This document shows positions 11,574-18,768 of a stretch of DNA of 64,000 nucleotides, piece after piece. How positions within the stretch are numbered: position 1 is the stretch's first letter; every line of letters begins with the position of its first letter. The notes beneath the pieces are model-generated. The model had not been told where the DNA came from and ran no database searches. It saw nothing but the letters and a program-made list of their open reading frames with translations. The stretch comes from Bacteroides fragilis (GTDB lineage Bacteria; Bacteroidota; Bacteroidia; Bacteroidales; Bacteroidaceae). The stretch is taken from NCBI RefSeq assembly GCF_002849695.1, contig NZ_CP018937.1, positions 2,170,001-2,234,000 on the forward strand, written 5' to 3'. A program made the translations under genes and the position numbers.

Positions 11574-13682
11574 ATGAGACAAGTAAACCTATTTATTATG
11601 TCGGCAACAATGATGTTAGCATCCTGTGGCGGAACCAAGGATGCAGGCAAAACGGACCAGGCGCTGATCGGAAAATCCGATATCAAAATCGAGGGGAAGC
11701 GGATGACTCCCGAAGCACTCTGGGCAATGGGACGTATCGGCGGACTCTCCGTATCGCCCGATGGAAAACAGATAGCCTATACAGTGGCTTACTACAGTGT
11801 ACCCGAAAACAAAAGCAACCGGGAAGTTTTTGTGATGAACGCAGACGGAACCGACAACCGGCAAATCACTCACACTCCTTTTCAGGAAAATGAAGTGACT
11901 TGGGCAACGGACGGAAGCAAACTGCTTTTCCTGAGCAACGACAACGGCAGCAGCCAACTGTACGAAATGAACCCCGACGGTAGCGGACGCAAACAGATTT
12001 CCAATTATGACGGGGATATCGAAGGATATTCCATCTCGCCGGACGGCAAGAAGATACTGTTCATCGCCCAAGTAAAGACTGTTAAAAGCACGGCTGACAA
12101 ATATCCTGACCTGGACAAAGCAACCGGCATCATCATCACCGACCTGATGTACAAACATTGGGATGAATGGGTGACAACTGCCCCCCACCCCTTTATCGCC
12201 GATTTCGATGGCAAGTCGGTAACCAACATCGTAGACGTGCTGGAAGGTGAGCCTTACGAAAGTCCGATGAAACCATGGGGAGGTATCGAACAACTCGCAT
12301 GGAACACTACCTCGGATAAAGTGGCTTATACCTGTCGAAAGAAAACGGGACTGGCTTATGCCATTTCTACCAACTCGGATATCTATGTATACGACCTCAA
12401 TACCAAGAAAACAATAAATATCACCGAAGGTATGATGGGTTATGATACTAATCCGCAATATTCTCCGGATGGAAAGAGCATCGCCTGGCAAAGTATGGAG
12501 CGTGATGGTTACGAAGCAGACCAGAACCGTCTCTTCATCATGAATCTGGAAACCGGAGAAAAACGTTTTGCCAGCAAAGCGTTCGATTCGAATGTAGATG
12601 CATTCGTATGGAGCCAGGATGCCAAGACGATCTATTTCACCGGTGTATGGCATGGTGAAACTCAAATCTACTCACTCGATCTGACCAATGATTCTGTACG
12701 TCCTGTCACTTCGGGTATGTACGACTATGAAGGCGTTGCCCTCTTCGGTGATAAACTGATCGCCAAACGTCACTCTATGAGCATGGGAGATGAAATTTAT
12801 GCCGTTTCCCTGGATGGGCAGACGACACAACTGACTCAAGAGAACAAGCAGATCTACGATCAGATAGAGATGGGCAAAGTTGAAGGACGCTGGATGAAAA
12901 CGACAGATGGTAAAGAAATGCTGACATGGGTCATCTATCCGCCCCAGTTCGATCCGAATAAGAAATATCCGACACTGCTCTTCTGCGAAGGTGGTCCACA
13001 GAGCCCGGTAAGCCAATTCTGGAGTTATCGCTGGAACATGCAGATTATGGCTGCCAACGGCTATATCGTTGTAGCACCGAACCGCCGCGGACTTCCCGGT
13101 TTCGGAGTGGAATGGAACGAAGCTATCAGCGGAGATTACGGTGGCCAATGCATGAAGGATTATTTCACGGCAATCGACGAAATGGCAAAAGAACCTTTCG
13201 TTGACAAAGACCACCTGGGCTGTGTGGGTGCCAGCTTCGGAGGATTCTCCGTCTACTGGCTGGCAGGACATCACGACAAACGTTTCAAAGCCTTCATTGC
13301 CCACGATGGTATCTTCAACATGGAGATGCAATACCTGGAGACAGAAGAGAAATGGTTTGCCAATTGGGATATGGGAGGCGCATACTGGGAAAAGCAGAAT
13401 CCGGTTGCCCAGCGCACTTTTGCGAACTCTCCGCACTTGTTCGTCGAAAAATGGGATACCCCGATTCTTTGCATCCACGGTGAGAAGGATTACCGTATCC
13501 TTGCCAATCAGGCCATGGCTGCGTTCGACGCTGCCGTAATGCGTGGCGTACCGGCTGAACTGCTTATTTATCCGGACGAGAACCACTGGGTGTTGAAACC
13601 GCAAAATGGTGTGTTGTGGCAACGCACTTTCTTCGAATGGCTGGACAAATGGTTGAAACCAAACACTACAGATTCCAAATAA
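11574..13682 (+). CDS. S9 family (prolyl oligopeptidase-type) peptidase lipoprotein
   Basis: An exported serine peptidase of 702 residues. The N-terminus is a lipoprotein signal with the lipobox LASC (Cys18). Next is a WD40/TolB-like beta-propeller (about 50-430, repeats such as ISPDGKKILF, YSPDGKSIAW). The C-terminal alpha/beta-hydrolase domain has the nucleophile motif GASFGG, a likely acid in HGEKDYR and a histidine in DENHW. The family cleaves dipeptides or short peptides, often after proline; DPP5- or acylaminoacyl-peptidase-like specificity is possible. Probably anchored in the periplasm or outer membrane, where it would process peptides for importers such as the POT transporter further on (inference). 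Confidence 0.92.
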   Translation: MRQVNLFIMSATMMLASCGGTKDAGKTDQALIGKSDIKIEGKRMTPEALWAMGRIGGLSVSPDGKQIAYTVAYYSVPENKSNREVFVMNADGTDNRQITHTPFQENEVTWATDGSKLLFLSNDNGSSQLYEMNPDGSGRKQISNYDGDIEGYSISPDGKKILFIAQVKTVKSTADKYPDLDKATGIIITDLMYKHWDEWVTTAPHPFIADFDGKSVTNIVDVLEGEPYESPMKPWGGIEQLAWNTTSDKVAYTCRKKTGLAYAISTNSDIYVYDLNTKKTINITEGMMGYDTNPQYSPDGKSIAWQSMERDGYEADQNRLFIMNLETGEKRFASKAFDSNVDAFVWSQDAKTIYFTGVWHGETQIYSLDLTNDSVRPVTSGMYDYEGVALFGDKLIAKRHSMSMGDEIYAVSLDGQTTQLTQENKQIYDQIEMGKVEGRWMKTTDGKEMLTWVIYPPQFDPNKKYPTLLFCEGGPQSPVSQFWSYRWNMQIMAANGYIVVAPNRRGLPGFGVEWNEAISGDYGGQCMKDYFTAIDEMAKEPFVDKDHLGCVGASFGGFSVYWLAGHHDKRFKAFIAHDGIFNMEMQYLETEEKWFANWDMGGAYWEKQNPVAQRTFANSPHLFVEKWDTPILCIHGEKDYRILANQAMAAFDAAVMRGVPAELLIYPDENHWVLKPQNGVLWQRTFFEWLDKWLKPNTTDSK

Positions 13683-13685
13683 AGG

Positions 13686-13750
13686 CTCTGTTCTGCTAAA
13701 ATAAAGGCTCTGTTCCGTCGGAACAGAGCCTTTATTTTAGCAGAACAGAG
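13686..13750. terminator. 31-bp perfect palindrome, bidirectional terminator
   Basis: Two exact 31-nt arms (13686-13716 and 13720-13750) with a 3-nt GTC loop lie between the convergent S9 peptidase and metallo-hydrolase genes. The inner 14 bp AAAGGCTCTGTTCC is GC-rich and followed by TTATTTT in either direction, which is a terminator shape; the outer arm repeats GCTCTGTTC. Confidence 0.8.
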
Positions 13751-13774
13751 TGTCCGTTTACTCCTTCGGAAAGC

Positions 13775-14770
13775 TTACATCCGCTTCAACTTGACAATCT
13801 CTCCAAGTACCGGAATATACACGTCTATCCCACGTTTCTTTGCTTCGGCAGCAAAAACCTTCGGAGGGTCATGCAGAGGTTCGTCCGACAAGTCGAACGT
13901 ACCATAATGCATCGGGATGGTAAGAGCTGCTTTCATATCGGTGGACGCTGTCAGTGCATCGTAAGGTGAAATGTGATTGGGCTGCATAAACCAACGCGGC
14001 TTATAAGCACCGATACCCACCAAAGCATAATCGGGTGTCCCGAATAGCTCGGGTATCTCACGGAAATGCCTGGAATATCCGGTATCGCCACTGTAATAGA
14101 TGGAGATGCCGTCACCCTGTACCATAAACGCTCCCCACAGCCTTCGTCCTCCGTCACGCACCGAACGCTTGCTCCAATGCTGGGCAGGAAGAAAAGTAAT
14201 CTTCAACCTGTCATCTTCTATCTGTTGGTACCATCCGGCCTCCGTTACCTCAAGCTCCGGAAACCAACTCTTTATCAATTCACCGGTACCCAACCCACAG
14301 AAAAGTTTCATCCGGGGATTGTTCTTCACCAGCCGGGCTACACTTTGCTTATCCAAATGGTCGAAATGGTCGTGACTGATAAGCAAGTAATCTATATCGG
14401 TAAAAATATCGGGGTTTGCCGGAAAATCACTCTGACGTTTGACAAAAGGGATATCTCCAAAAACAGGATCGAACATGACACGTTTTCCTGCCAATTGAAG
14501 GAAGAAGGAGTTATGCCCCAGCCATATCAGCGAATTACCGACCACCCCTTCCAATGAACGCAGATAACTCATCCGGGGATTCCACTTCACACTCTTCTTC
14601 TCTTTCCGCTGCGGATTGGGAGAAAGGCGCCATTTCAAGACACTTCCCATCCCGGGACGAAAACGATGCTGGCGATTGACAAACTTTCCTCTCACCACAG
14701 GATTACCCCGCCAATGCGGGTTTACCGTTGCCAGTCTTTCATTTCTTCTGAAACATATATGCTCGCCCAT
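13775..14770 (-). CDS. MBL-fold metallo-hydrolase (RomA/NAPE-PLD-like)
   Basis: A metallo-beta-lactamase-fold hydrolase of 331 residues. The metal-binding signature HDHFDHLD is clear, with further ligands in PAQHWSKRS, YYSGDTGYS and PMHYGTF. The arrangement resembles UlaG-, RomA- and NAPE-phospholipase-D-like proteins; the substrate is unknown. I place the start at the ATG at 14770 (MGEHICFRRNERL) because a TAnnTTTG box lies at 14803-14810. A longer frame to 14845 exists, but it would place the promoter inside the gene and adds an odd hydrophobic leader. Converges on the S9 peptidase gene. Confidence 0.9.
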   Translation of the reverse strand: MGEHICFRRNERLATVNPHWRGNPVVRGKFVNRQHRFRPGMGSVLKWRLSPNPQRKEKKSVKWNPRMSYLRSLEGVVGNSLIWLGHNSFFLQLAGKRVMFDPVFGDIPFVKRQSDFPANPDIFTDIDYLLISHDHFDHLDKQSVARLVKNNPRMKLFCGLGTGELIKSWFPELEVTEAGWYQQIEDDRLKITFLPAQHWSKRSVRDGGRRLWGAFMVQGDGISIYYSGDTGYSRHFREIPELFGTPDYALVGIGAYKPRWFMQPNHISPYDALTASTDMKAALTIPMHYGTFDLSDEPLHDPPKVFAAEAKKRGIDVYIPVLGEIVKLKRM

Positions 14771-14802
14771 ACACTTATATACTTTTTTCGTTGTGTAACA
14801 AA

Positions 14803-14810
14803 CAAAAATA
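14803..14810 (-). promoter_or_regulatory. -7 box for the metallo-hydrolase gene
   Basis: The minus strand reads TATTTTTG, 33 bp before the ATG at 14770. This box decides the start choice for that gene. Confidence 0.6.
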
Positions 14811-14860
14811 ACAAAAGATTTGTGTATAGTCGCAGAATAAGACATTTTTTTAACTTAAAA

Positions 14861-14905
14861 AGATCACCCTCACGTCAAACAGGATTGTAACGTGAGGGGT
14901 AATCT
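14861..14905 (-). terminator. Terminator after the flavodoxin gene
   Basis: Arms at 14861-14875 and 14890-14905 pair with one bulge around CCCTCACGT / ACGTGAGGG. On the minus strand the stem is followed by CTTTTTAAG. It ends the unit starting with the flavodoxin gene and overlaps the end of the small frame at 14875-14994. Confidence 0.7.
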
Positions 14906-14994
14906 TCGCAAGCGTCATCCGTATGCAGTATGGCGAGTACGACCAGCATCGCTCTGTACAAGCCAATGTTACCGATAAATAAATACGTTATCAT
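14875..14994 (-). CDS. Candidate 39-residue membrane peptide downstream of flavodoxin
   Basis: A short frame beginning ATG at 14994, 20 bp after the flavodoxin stop, encoding 39 residues. The N-terminal half is a hydrophobic helix (MITYLFIGNIGLYRAMLVVL) and the C-terminal half is acidic and polar (HTDDACEDYPSRYNPV) with one cysteine. No family is recognised. Its last ten codons overlap the terminator hairpin at 14861-14905, which argues against coding. It may therefore be a chance frame or part of a repeated non-coding element. Confidence 0.25.
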   Translation of the reverse strand: MITYLFIGNIGLYRAMLVVLAILHTDDACEDYPSRYNPV

Positions 14995-15013
14995 TGTTTT
15001 TGGTTCCAGACAG

Positions 15014-15592
15014 TCAGTACCCTAACTTATCGACCCACTCACGAATGGATTTTTCATTGGCACGATTAAGTAATCTTCCCTCTTTCCATTTCAAATTGTG
15101 ATAGTCTTTTTTCAATGCTGTCTCACTACCTGTAATACTGCTTCCCCCCGAAGTGGCAAAAGGTATGATAATCTTATTTTTAAGATCATGACTTTCAATG
15201 AAAGTGTTCACAACACGAGGTGCAAGATTCCACCAGATGGGATAGCCGATAAAGATCACTTCATAATCGGCTATGTTTTCTTTTTTATTCTTAAGGACCG
15301 GACGTGATTTCAGATCGTTCATCTCCACCGAGCTGCGCGATTGTTTGTTATGCCAGTCAAGATCGGCATTCGTATAAGGTTTTGCAGGAGTGATGGTATA
15401 CAGTTCACCACCCGTAACCTGAGCCAGTTTCTTTGCAGCTTCCGCCGTAGTACCGGTTGCCGAAAAGTAGGCAACTAAAATTCGTTTACCATTGTGCCCC
15501 TGCTTTATGGGATCTTGTGCCGCTGCGTGTAAATTCATAAATAAGATTGCTAAAAGCGTTAGTAAAACAGATTTTGCTCTCATATTATTCAA
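15014..15592 (-). CDS. Flavodoxin-like protein with signal peptide
   Basis: A 192-residue protein with a flavodoxin fold of the flavodoxin_4 type. The FMN phosphate loop reads YFSATGTTAEAAKKLA (about 43-58); other family segments are VIFIGYPIWWNLAPRVVNTF and PFATSGGSSITGSE. The first 26 residues (MNNMRAKSVLLTLLAILFMN followed by LHAAAQ) form a clear Sec signal peptide, so the product should be periplasmic, which is unusual for an FMN electron carrier. No lipobox. Probably a single gene with a terminator at 14861-14905. Substrate or partner unknown; a quinone or flavin reductase role is possible. Confidence 0.88.
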   Translation of the reverse strand: MNNMRAKSVLLTLLAILFMNLHAAAQDPIKQGHNGKRILVAYFSATGTTAEAAKKLAQVTGGELYTITPAKPYTNADLDWHNKQSRSSVEMNDLKSRPVLKNKKENIADYEVIFIGYPIWWNLAPRVVNTFIESHDLKNKIIIPFATSGGSSITGSETALKKDYHNLKWKEGRLLNRANEKSIREWVDKLGY

Positions 15593-15759
15593 TATTTTAA
15601 TAAGTTATTTTATTACTTTTCTCATACGTTTACGATTGCTGCAATGCAAGCCGTCGATCGTTGTCTGCCACCATCCTTTGCCAAAGCTCAAACCATACAG
15701 GAGTGCTGTCAAATATACGGCAGTTATACCCGGAATTTAGCAACTCTCCATCTTCAGCT

Positions 15760-16329
15760 CTATTCGGGGGCTATCGATTTGATGAATTTCGCCGGAACTC
15801 CTCCGACAATGACATTCGGCGGCACATCTTTTGTGACCACCGCTCCCGCCGCAATAACGGCATTGTCACCAATCATCACACCCGGAAGAATTGTGGCATT
15901 TGCCCCTACCCAGACATTTTTTCCTAAAACAATCGGAGCAGGATACGTTGTTCCGCGGTCTTCAGGAGCAAGCCCGTGATTAAGAGTGGCAAACACTACA
16001 TTATGTCCGATTTGGCAACTGTCGCCAATGGTTATGCCACCGTGATCCTGAAAGTGGCAACAGGCATTTATGAATACATCATCACCTATCACTATATTCT
16101 TCCCAAAATCAGTATAGAACGGAGGAAATACGCGAAGTGTAGGCGGAACCGGACTTCCAAAAAGCTCGGATAATAAATTTCGCACTTCGGCCGGCGTATG
16201 GTAAGAAGCATTCAGCCTGAATGTAAAACGCCTTGCCTCGTTACTCATATCATCCATAAAACAGTGGATTTCTTCTGTGTTGAGAGGCTTACGTGACTTT
16301 ACATACTCTTTAAAACTTTCGATAGTCAT
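15760..16329 (-). CDS. Sugar O-acetyltransferase (maltose/galactoside acetyltransferase family)
   Basis: A 189-residue left-handed beta-helix (hexapeptide repeat) acetyltransferase. It has the N-terminal Mac domain, then hexapeptide turns such as [22 protein letters not shown] and the acetyl-CoA-site segment [33 protein letters not shown] histidine in [12 protein letters not shown] (family NH motif) is in the expected active-site position. Acceptors in this family are free sugars or thiogalactosides. It ends 167 bp before the flavodoxin start, with a degenerate open frame between them but no clear gene. Promoter at 16414-16421. Confidence 0.92.
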   Translation of the reverse strand: MTIESFKEYVKSRKPLNTEEIHCFMDDMSNEARRFTFRLNASYHTPAEVRNLLSELFGSPVPPTLRVFPPFYTDFGKNIVIGDDVFINACCHFQDHGGITIGDSCQIGHNVVFATLNHGLAPEDRGTTYPAPIVLGKNVWVGANATILPGVMIGDNAVIAAGAVVTKDVPPNVIVGGVPAKFIKSIAPE

Positions 16330-16413
16330 ATTATTGTCGTTATAATTTTACTCATACATCTTTGGCTACATCCTATGTCGCGATACCAATCCGATAGCCG
16401 ATATATTTAATTG

Positions 16414-16421
16414 CAAAATTA
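16414..16421 (-). promoter_or_regulatory. -7 box for the acetyltransferase gene
   Basis: The minus strand reads TAATTTTG, 85 bp upstream of the ATG at 16329. Confidence 0.5.
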
Positions 16422-16511
16422 CCGGAATAAAAAGGAGCGGTTGTATATGATTTACGGATACTCATACCCGAATCCCCGATTTTGAAATAAAACGCATATT
16501 ATCTACAAAAA

Positions 16512-16544
16512 AAATACCTTCCGGACACACAACGGAAGGTATTT
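16512..16544 (-). terminator. Terminator of the padR-pspC unit
   Basis: A perfect 12-bp stem AAATACCTTCCG / CGGAAGGTATTT with a 9-nt loop. On the minus strand it is followed by a run of T, 30 bp past the pspC stop at 16574. Confidence 0.9.
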
Positions 16545-16573
16545 CTACACATGTCAATCTATTCATGGACAGG

Positions 16574-17653
16574 TCATCCGACCAAAAGGAAAGGATAAGG
16601 CCATCCCAAATAAGACAGGTTGATAACAAAGATTACGGCTGCCAGCACCCACAGTATCAATAAAGACCATTTCAGTCCGGACGCCATAGCCGGCCAATCA
16701 AATATCTGTCGGAGAATAGCATAAATGATCCCCACCAAAGGTATGCCCACCAATGCTACTCCTGCAATACTTCCTACAATGGTCATCATCGGCGAAGTGG
16801 AGATCAGCGGTGACCAATCGACTGCTGGCAGCATATGATAGAGAGCAGCTCCACCACCAATGGCTACTGCAATGGCAGCAATCACCAGAGCAACAAAAAC
16901 AATGGCAAGCACAAAAAGCACCGGACTGCATATAATGGCGAGCACCACCAGACAGGCTTTCAGAAAGAAACCCGCTATCGATACCAACGCATCGCCCACC
17001 TTCTGCAGAAAACTGCGGGGCTTACCTGAATTTACATAATTGTTCACCCCGTTGGCTACCCTTTCAAACCCATCAGTCACCGTCTTACCGATATTCTCTA
17101 TGGTGATATCCTCGCCGCGCATACTCAACTTCTCGGCTGCCGTACGGGCCTCGGGAATAATCAGCCAACAGATGATGTATATAGGAATCAACACTCCATA
17201 TCCACAGATCAGCACAACGAACATAATCAGTCGCAACAGCGTTACATCCCAGTTCAGATATGCAGCCAGCCCGCTAATCACCCCTCCCAATATTTTATCA
17301 TCCGGATTACGGTAAAAACGGCGATGAATGGTTGTGCCGGATTGTGCCCCTGTATGTCCGGCTGTCTTTTGAGGTTCGTCTTCCTCACTCTCCTCACCAA
17401 AATCTTCGGGTTTTCCCATCCGGGCAATCACTTCTTCTACGTCGGCAATCGTAATCACTTGCGATCCGGCAGCCAACTTCTCGGCAAATAGTTCGGAGAT
17501 GCGATTCTCTATATCGTTCACAATCTCCTCTGCTCCTTCTTGTTTGCGAAAGTGAAGTTTTAGGTTGCACAAATAATTATCGAGCAACCGGTAGGCATCC
17601 TCGTCGATATGAAAAACGGTTCCACCTAAATTTACGGTTAATGTTTTTTTCAT
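16574..17653 (-). CDS. PspC-domain membrane protein
   Basis: A 359-residue protein. The N-terminal cytoplasmic part (1-110) has the segment typical of Bacteroidetes PspC proteins: MKKTLTVNLGGTVFHIDED, followed by a helix-rich region ending in IARMGKPEDFGEE. A PspC domain follows at about 113-170 (FYRNPDDKILGGVISGLAAY, then a hydrophobic pair of helices). Four to five further membrane helices fill the C-terminus. PspC belongs to the phage-shock envelope stress response, but no pspA or pspB lies here. It is preceded at 12 bp by a padR-family gene, a pairing that suggests PadR controls its expression. Confidence 0.9.
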   Translation of the reverse strand: MKKTLTVNLGGTVFHIDEDAYRLLDNYLCNLKLHFRKQEGAEEIVNDIENRISELFAEKLAAGSQVITIADVEEVIARMGKPEDFGEESEEDEPQKTAGHTGAQSGTTIHRRFYRNPDDKILGGVISGLAAYLNWDVTLLRLIMFVVLICGYGVLIPIYIICWLIIPEARTAAEKLSMRGEDITIENIGKTVTDGFERVANGVNNYVNSGKPRSFLQKVGDALVSIAGFFLKACLVVLAIICSPVLFVLAIVFVALVIAAIAVAIGGGAALYHMLPAVDWSPLISTSPMMTIVGSIAGVALVGIPLVGIIYAILRQIFDWPAMASGLKWSLLILWVLAAVIFVINLSYLGWPYPFLLVG

Positions 17654-17665
17654 CTTTATTTCTTT

Positions 17666-18001
17666 TTAAATGGATTCTCTATTAGCAATATGATTCACAG
17701 TTTCGTTCAGCTCCCTCCACGAAAGTTCCAGTTCGCCAAGGAACAACTCGCCTTTCTCTGTCAGCTTATAATACTTCCGTGGCGGTCCCTGTGTAGATTC
17801 CACCCATTCGTAACTAAGTAAATCATCGTTTTTCAATCGGGTCAACAATGGATACAATGTGCCCTCCACCACAATCAGCTTTGCCTCTTTCAACTTCTGG
17901 ATGATATCCGAAGCGTAAGCCGGCTCTTTATGCAACAGCAGCATGATGCAATATTCCAGCATGCCTTTTCGCATTTGCGACTTTACATTATCTACATTCA
18001 T
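17666..18001 (-). CDS. PadR-family transcriptional regulator
   Basis: A 111-residue winged-helix repressor of the PadR family. The N-terminal wHTH (about 8-80) includes MLEYCIMLLLHKEPAYASDI, then VVEGTLYPLLTRLKNDDLLSY, with the typical GPPRKYYKLTEKG wing strand. A short C-terminal helix for dimerisation follows. It precedes pspC by 12 bp, so it is almost certainly in the same transcript, and PadR proteins commonly repress their own operon. Candidate operator: an ATGCAT palindrome at 18031-18036 touching the promoter box at 18024-18031. The inducer is unknown. Confidence 0.93.
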   Translation of the reverse strand: MNVDNVKSQMRKGMLEYCIMLLLHKEPAYASDIIQKLKEAKLIVVEGTLYPLLTRLKNDDLLSYEWVESTQGPPRKYYKLTEKGELFLGELELSWRELNETVNHIANRESI

Positions 18002-18023
18002 AAGCTTTACCTTTTTGATGCGA

Positions 18024-18031
18024 CAAATATA
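18024..18031 (-). promoter_or_regulatory. -7 box of padR-pspC with adjacent ATGCAT palindrome
   Basis: The minus strand reads TATATTTG, 23 bp before the padR ATG. The palindrome ATGCAT (18031-18036) touches it and could be part of an autoregulatory operator (inference). Confidence 0.55.
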
Positions 18032-18127
18032 TGCATAACTTTAGTACTATGCAATGCAAAGTACCTTAAATTCATACTAATTAACTTATTAAGATACCTC
18101 CACCTTATTATAAAAGCAAATTATCAC

Positions 18128-18135
18128 TATATTTG
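18128..18135 (+). promoter_or_regulatory. -7 box for the GNAT gene
   Basis: TATATTTG matches TAnnTTTG and lies 28 bp before the ATG at 18163. An upstream in-frame TTG at 18133 falls inside this box and so is not the start. Confidence 0.6.
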
Positions 18136-18162
18136 CGACATAAACCGAAAAATACAACAAAC

Positions 18163-18660
18163 ATGTTTACTATCCGAGAAGCCACTTCAGATGATTGCAT
18201 ACTGATTAACAAACTGGCGAAACAGGTATTTCCGGCTACCTACAAAGAAATACTTTCGCCCGATCAACTTGACTACATGATGGAATGGATGTACGCGCCC
18301 CTGAATATCCGCAAACAAATGGAAGAAGAAGGACACGTATACTTCATCGCTTACCAGGAAGATGAACCTTGCGGCTATGTATCAGTACAGCCTCAAGGAG
18401 ATGATGTGTTTCATCTCCAGAAAATATATGTCCTTCCCTCTTTTCAGGGAGCACACCTGGGAAGCAAACTATTTGACCACGCAGTACAATACATCAAAGA
18501 GATTCATCCGTCTCCCTGTCTGATGGAATTAAATGTCAACCGGAATAACAAGGCATTGCACTTTTATGAACATAAAGGGATGAAAAAACTACGTGAAGGT
18601 GATTTTCACATCGGAAACGGATATTATATGAATGACTATATCATGGGATTGGAACTCTGA
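18163..18660 (+). CDS. GNAT family N-acetyltransferase
   Basis: A 165-residue acetyl-CoA-dependent acetyltransferase. The GNAT core is clear: N-terminal FTIREATSDD strand, the CoA pyrophosphate-binding region LQKIYVLPSFQGAHLGSKLFDHAV (about 93-116), and the later strand LMELNVNRNNKALHFYEHKGM. The substrate cannot be inferred; similar proteins in Bacteroides act on small molecules or protein N-termini. Start chosen at ATG 18163, because the domain begins there and the promoter box lies just upstream. Convergent with the POT transporter across a shared hairpin at 18691-18744. Confidence 0.92.
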   Translation: MFTIREATSDDCILINKLAKQVFPATYKEILSPDQLDYMMEWMYAPLNIRKQMEEEGHVYFIAYQEDEPCGYVSVQPQGDDVFHLQKIYVLPSFQGAHLGSKLFDHAVQYIKEIHPSPCLMELNVNRNNKALHFYEHKGMKKLREGDFHIGNGYYMNDYIMGLEL

Positions 18661-18690
18661 TGCGCATGTAAAGAAAATGCCAATATAAGA

Positions 18691-18744
18691 AACGCCCCGT
18701 TACATATATTATTATCGTAATAACAAATAATGTAACGGGGCGTT
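18691..18744. terminator. Shared hairpin between convergent GNAT and POT genes
   Basis: Perfect 15-nt arms AACGCCCCGTTACAT / ATGTAACGGGGCGTT around a 24-nt AT-rich loop. It lies between two convergent stops (18660 and 18769). The T-tracts on both sides are weak, so it may act as a bidirectional terminator or mRNA 3'-end protector. Confidence 0.7.
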
Positions 18745-18768
18745 TGGTGTATAGATACAACCCGAAGG

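Noticed and set aside
11616..12665. Open frame of about 349 codons on the minus strand
   Set aside because: Antisense to the S9 peptidase gene; composition unlike a protein and no family motif.
15640..15775. Minus-strand frame of about 46 codons ending in ALQQS after the acetyltransferase gene
   Set aside because: It looks slightly protein-like (WFELWQRMVADNDRRLALQQ) but has no start codon and overlaps the end of the acetyltransferase gene; length is within chance. Could be a gene fragment but unsupported.
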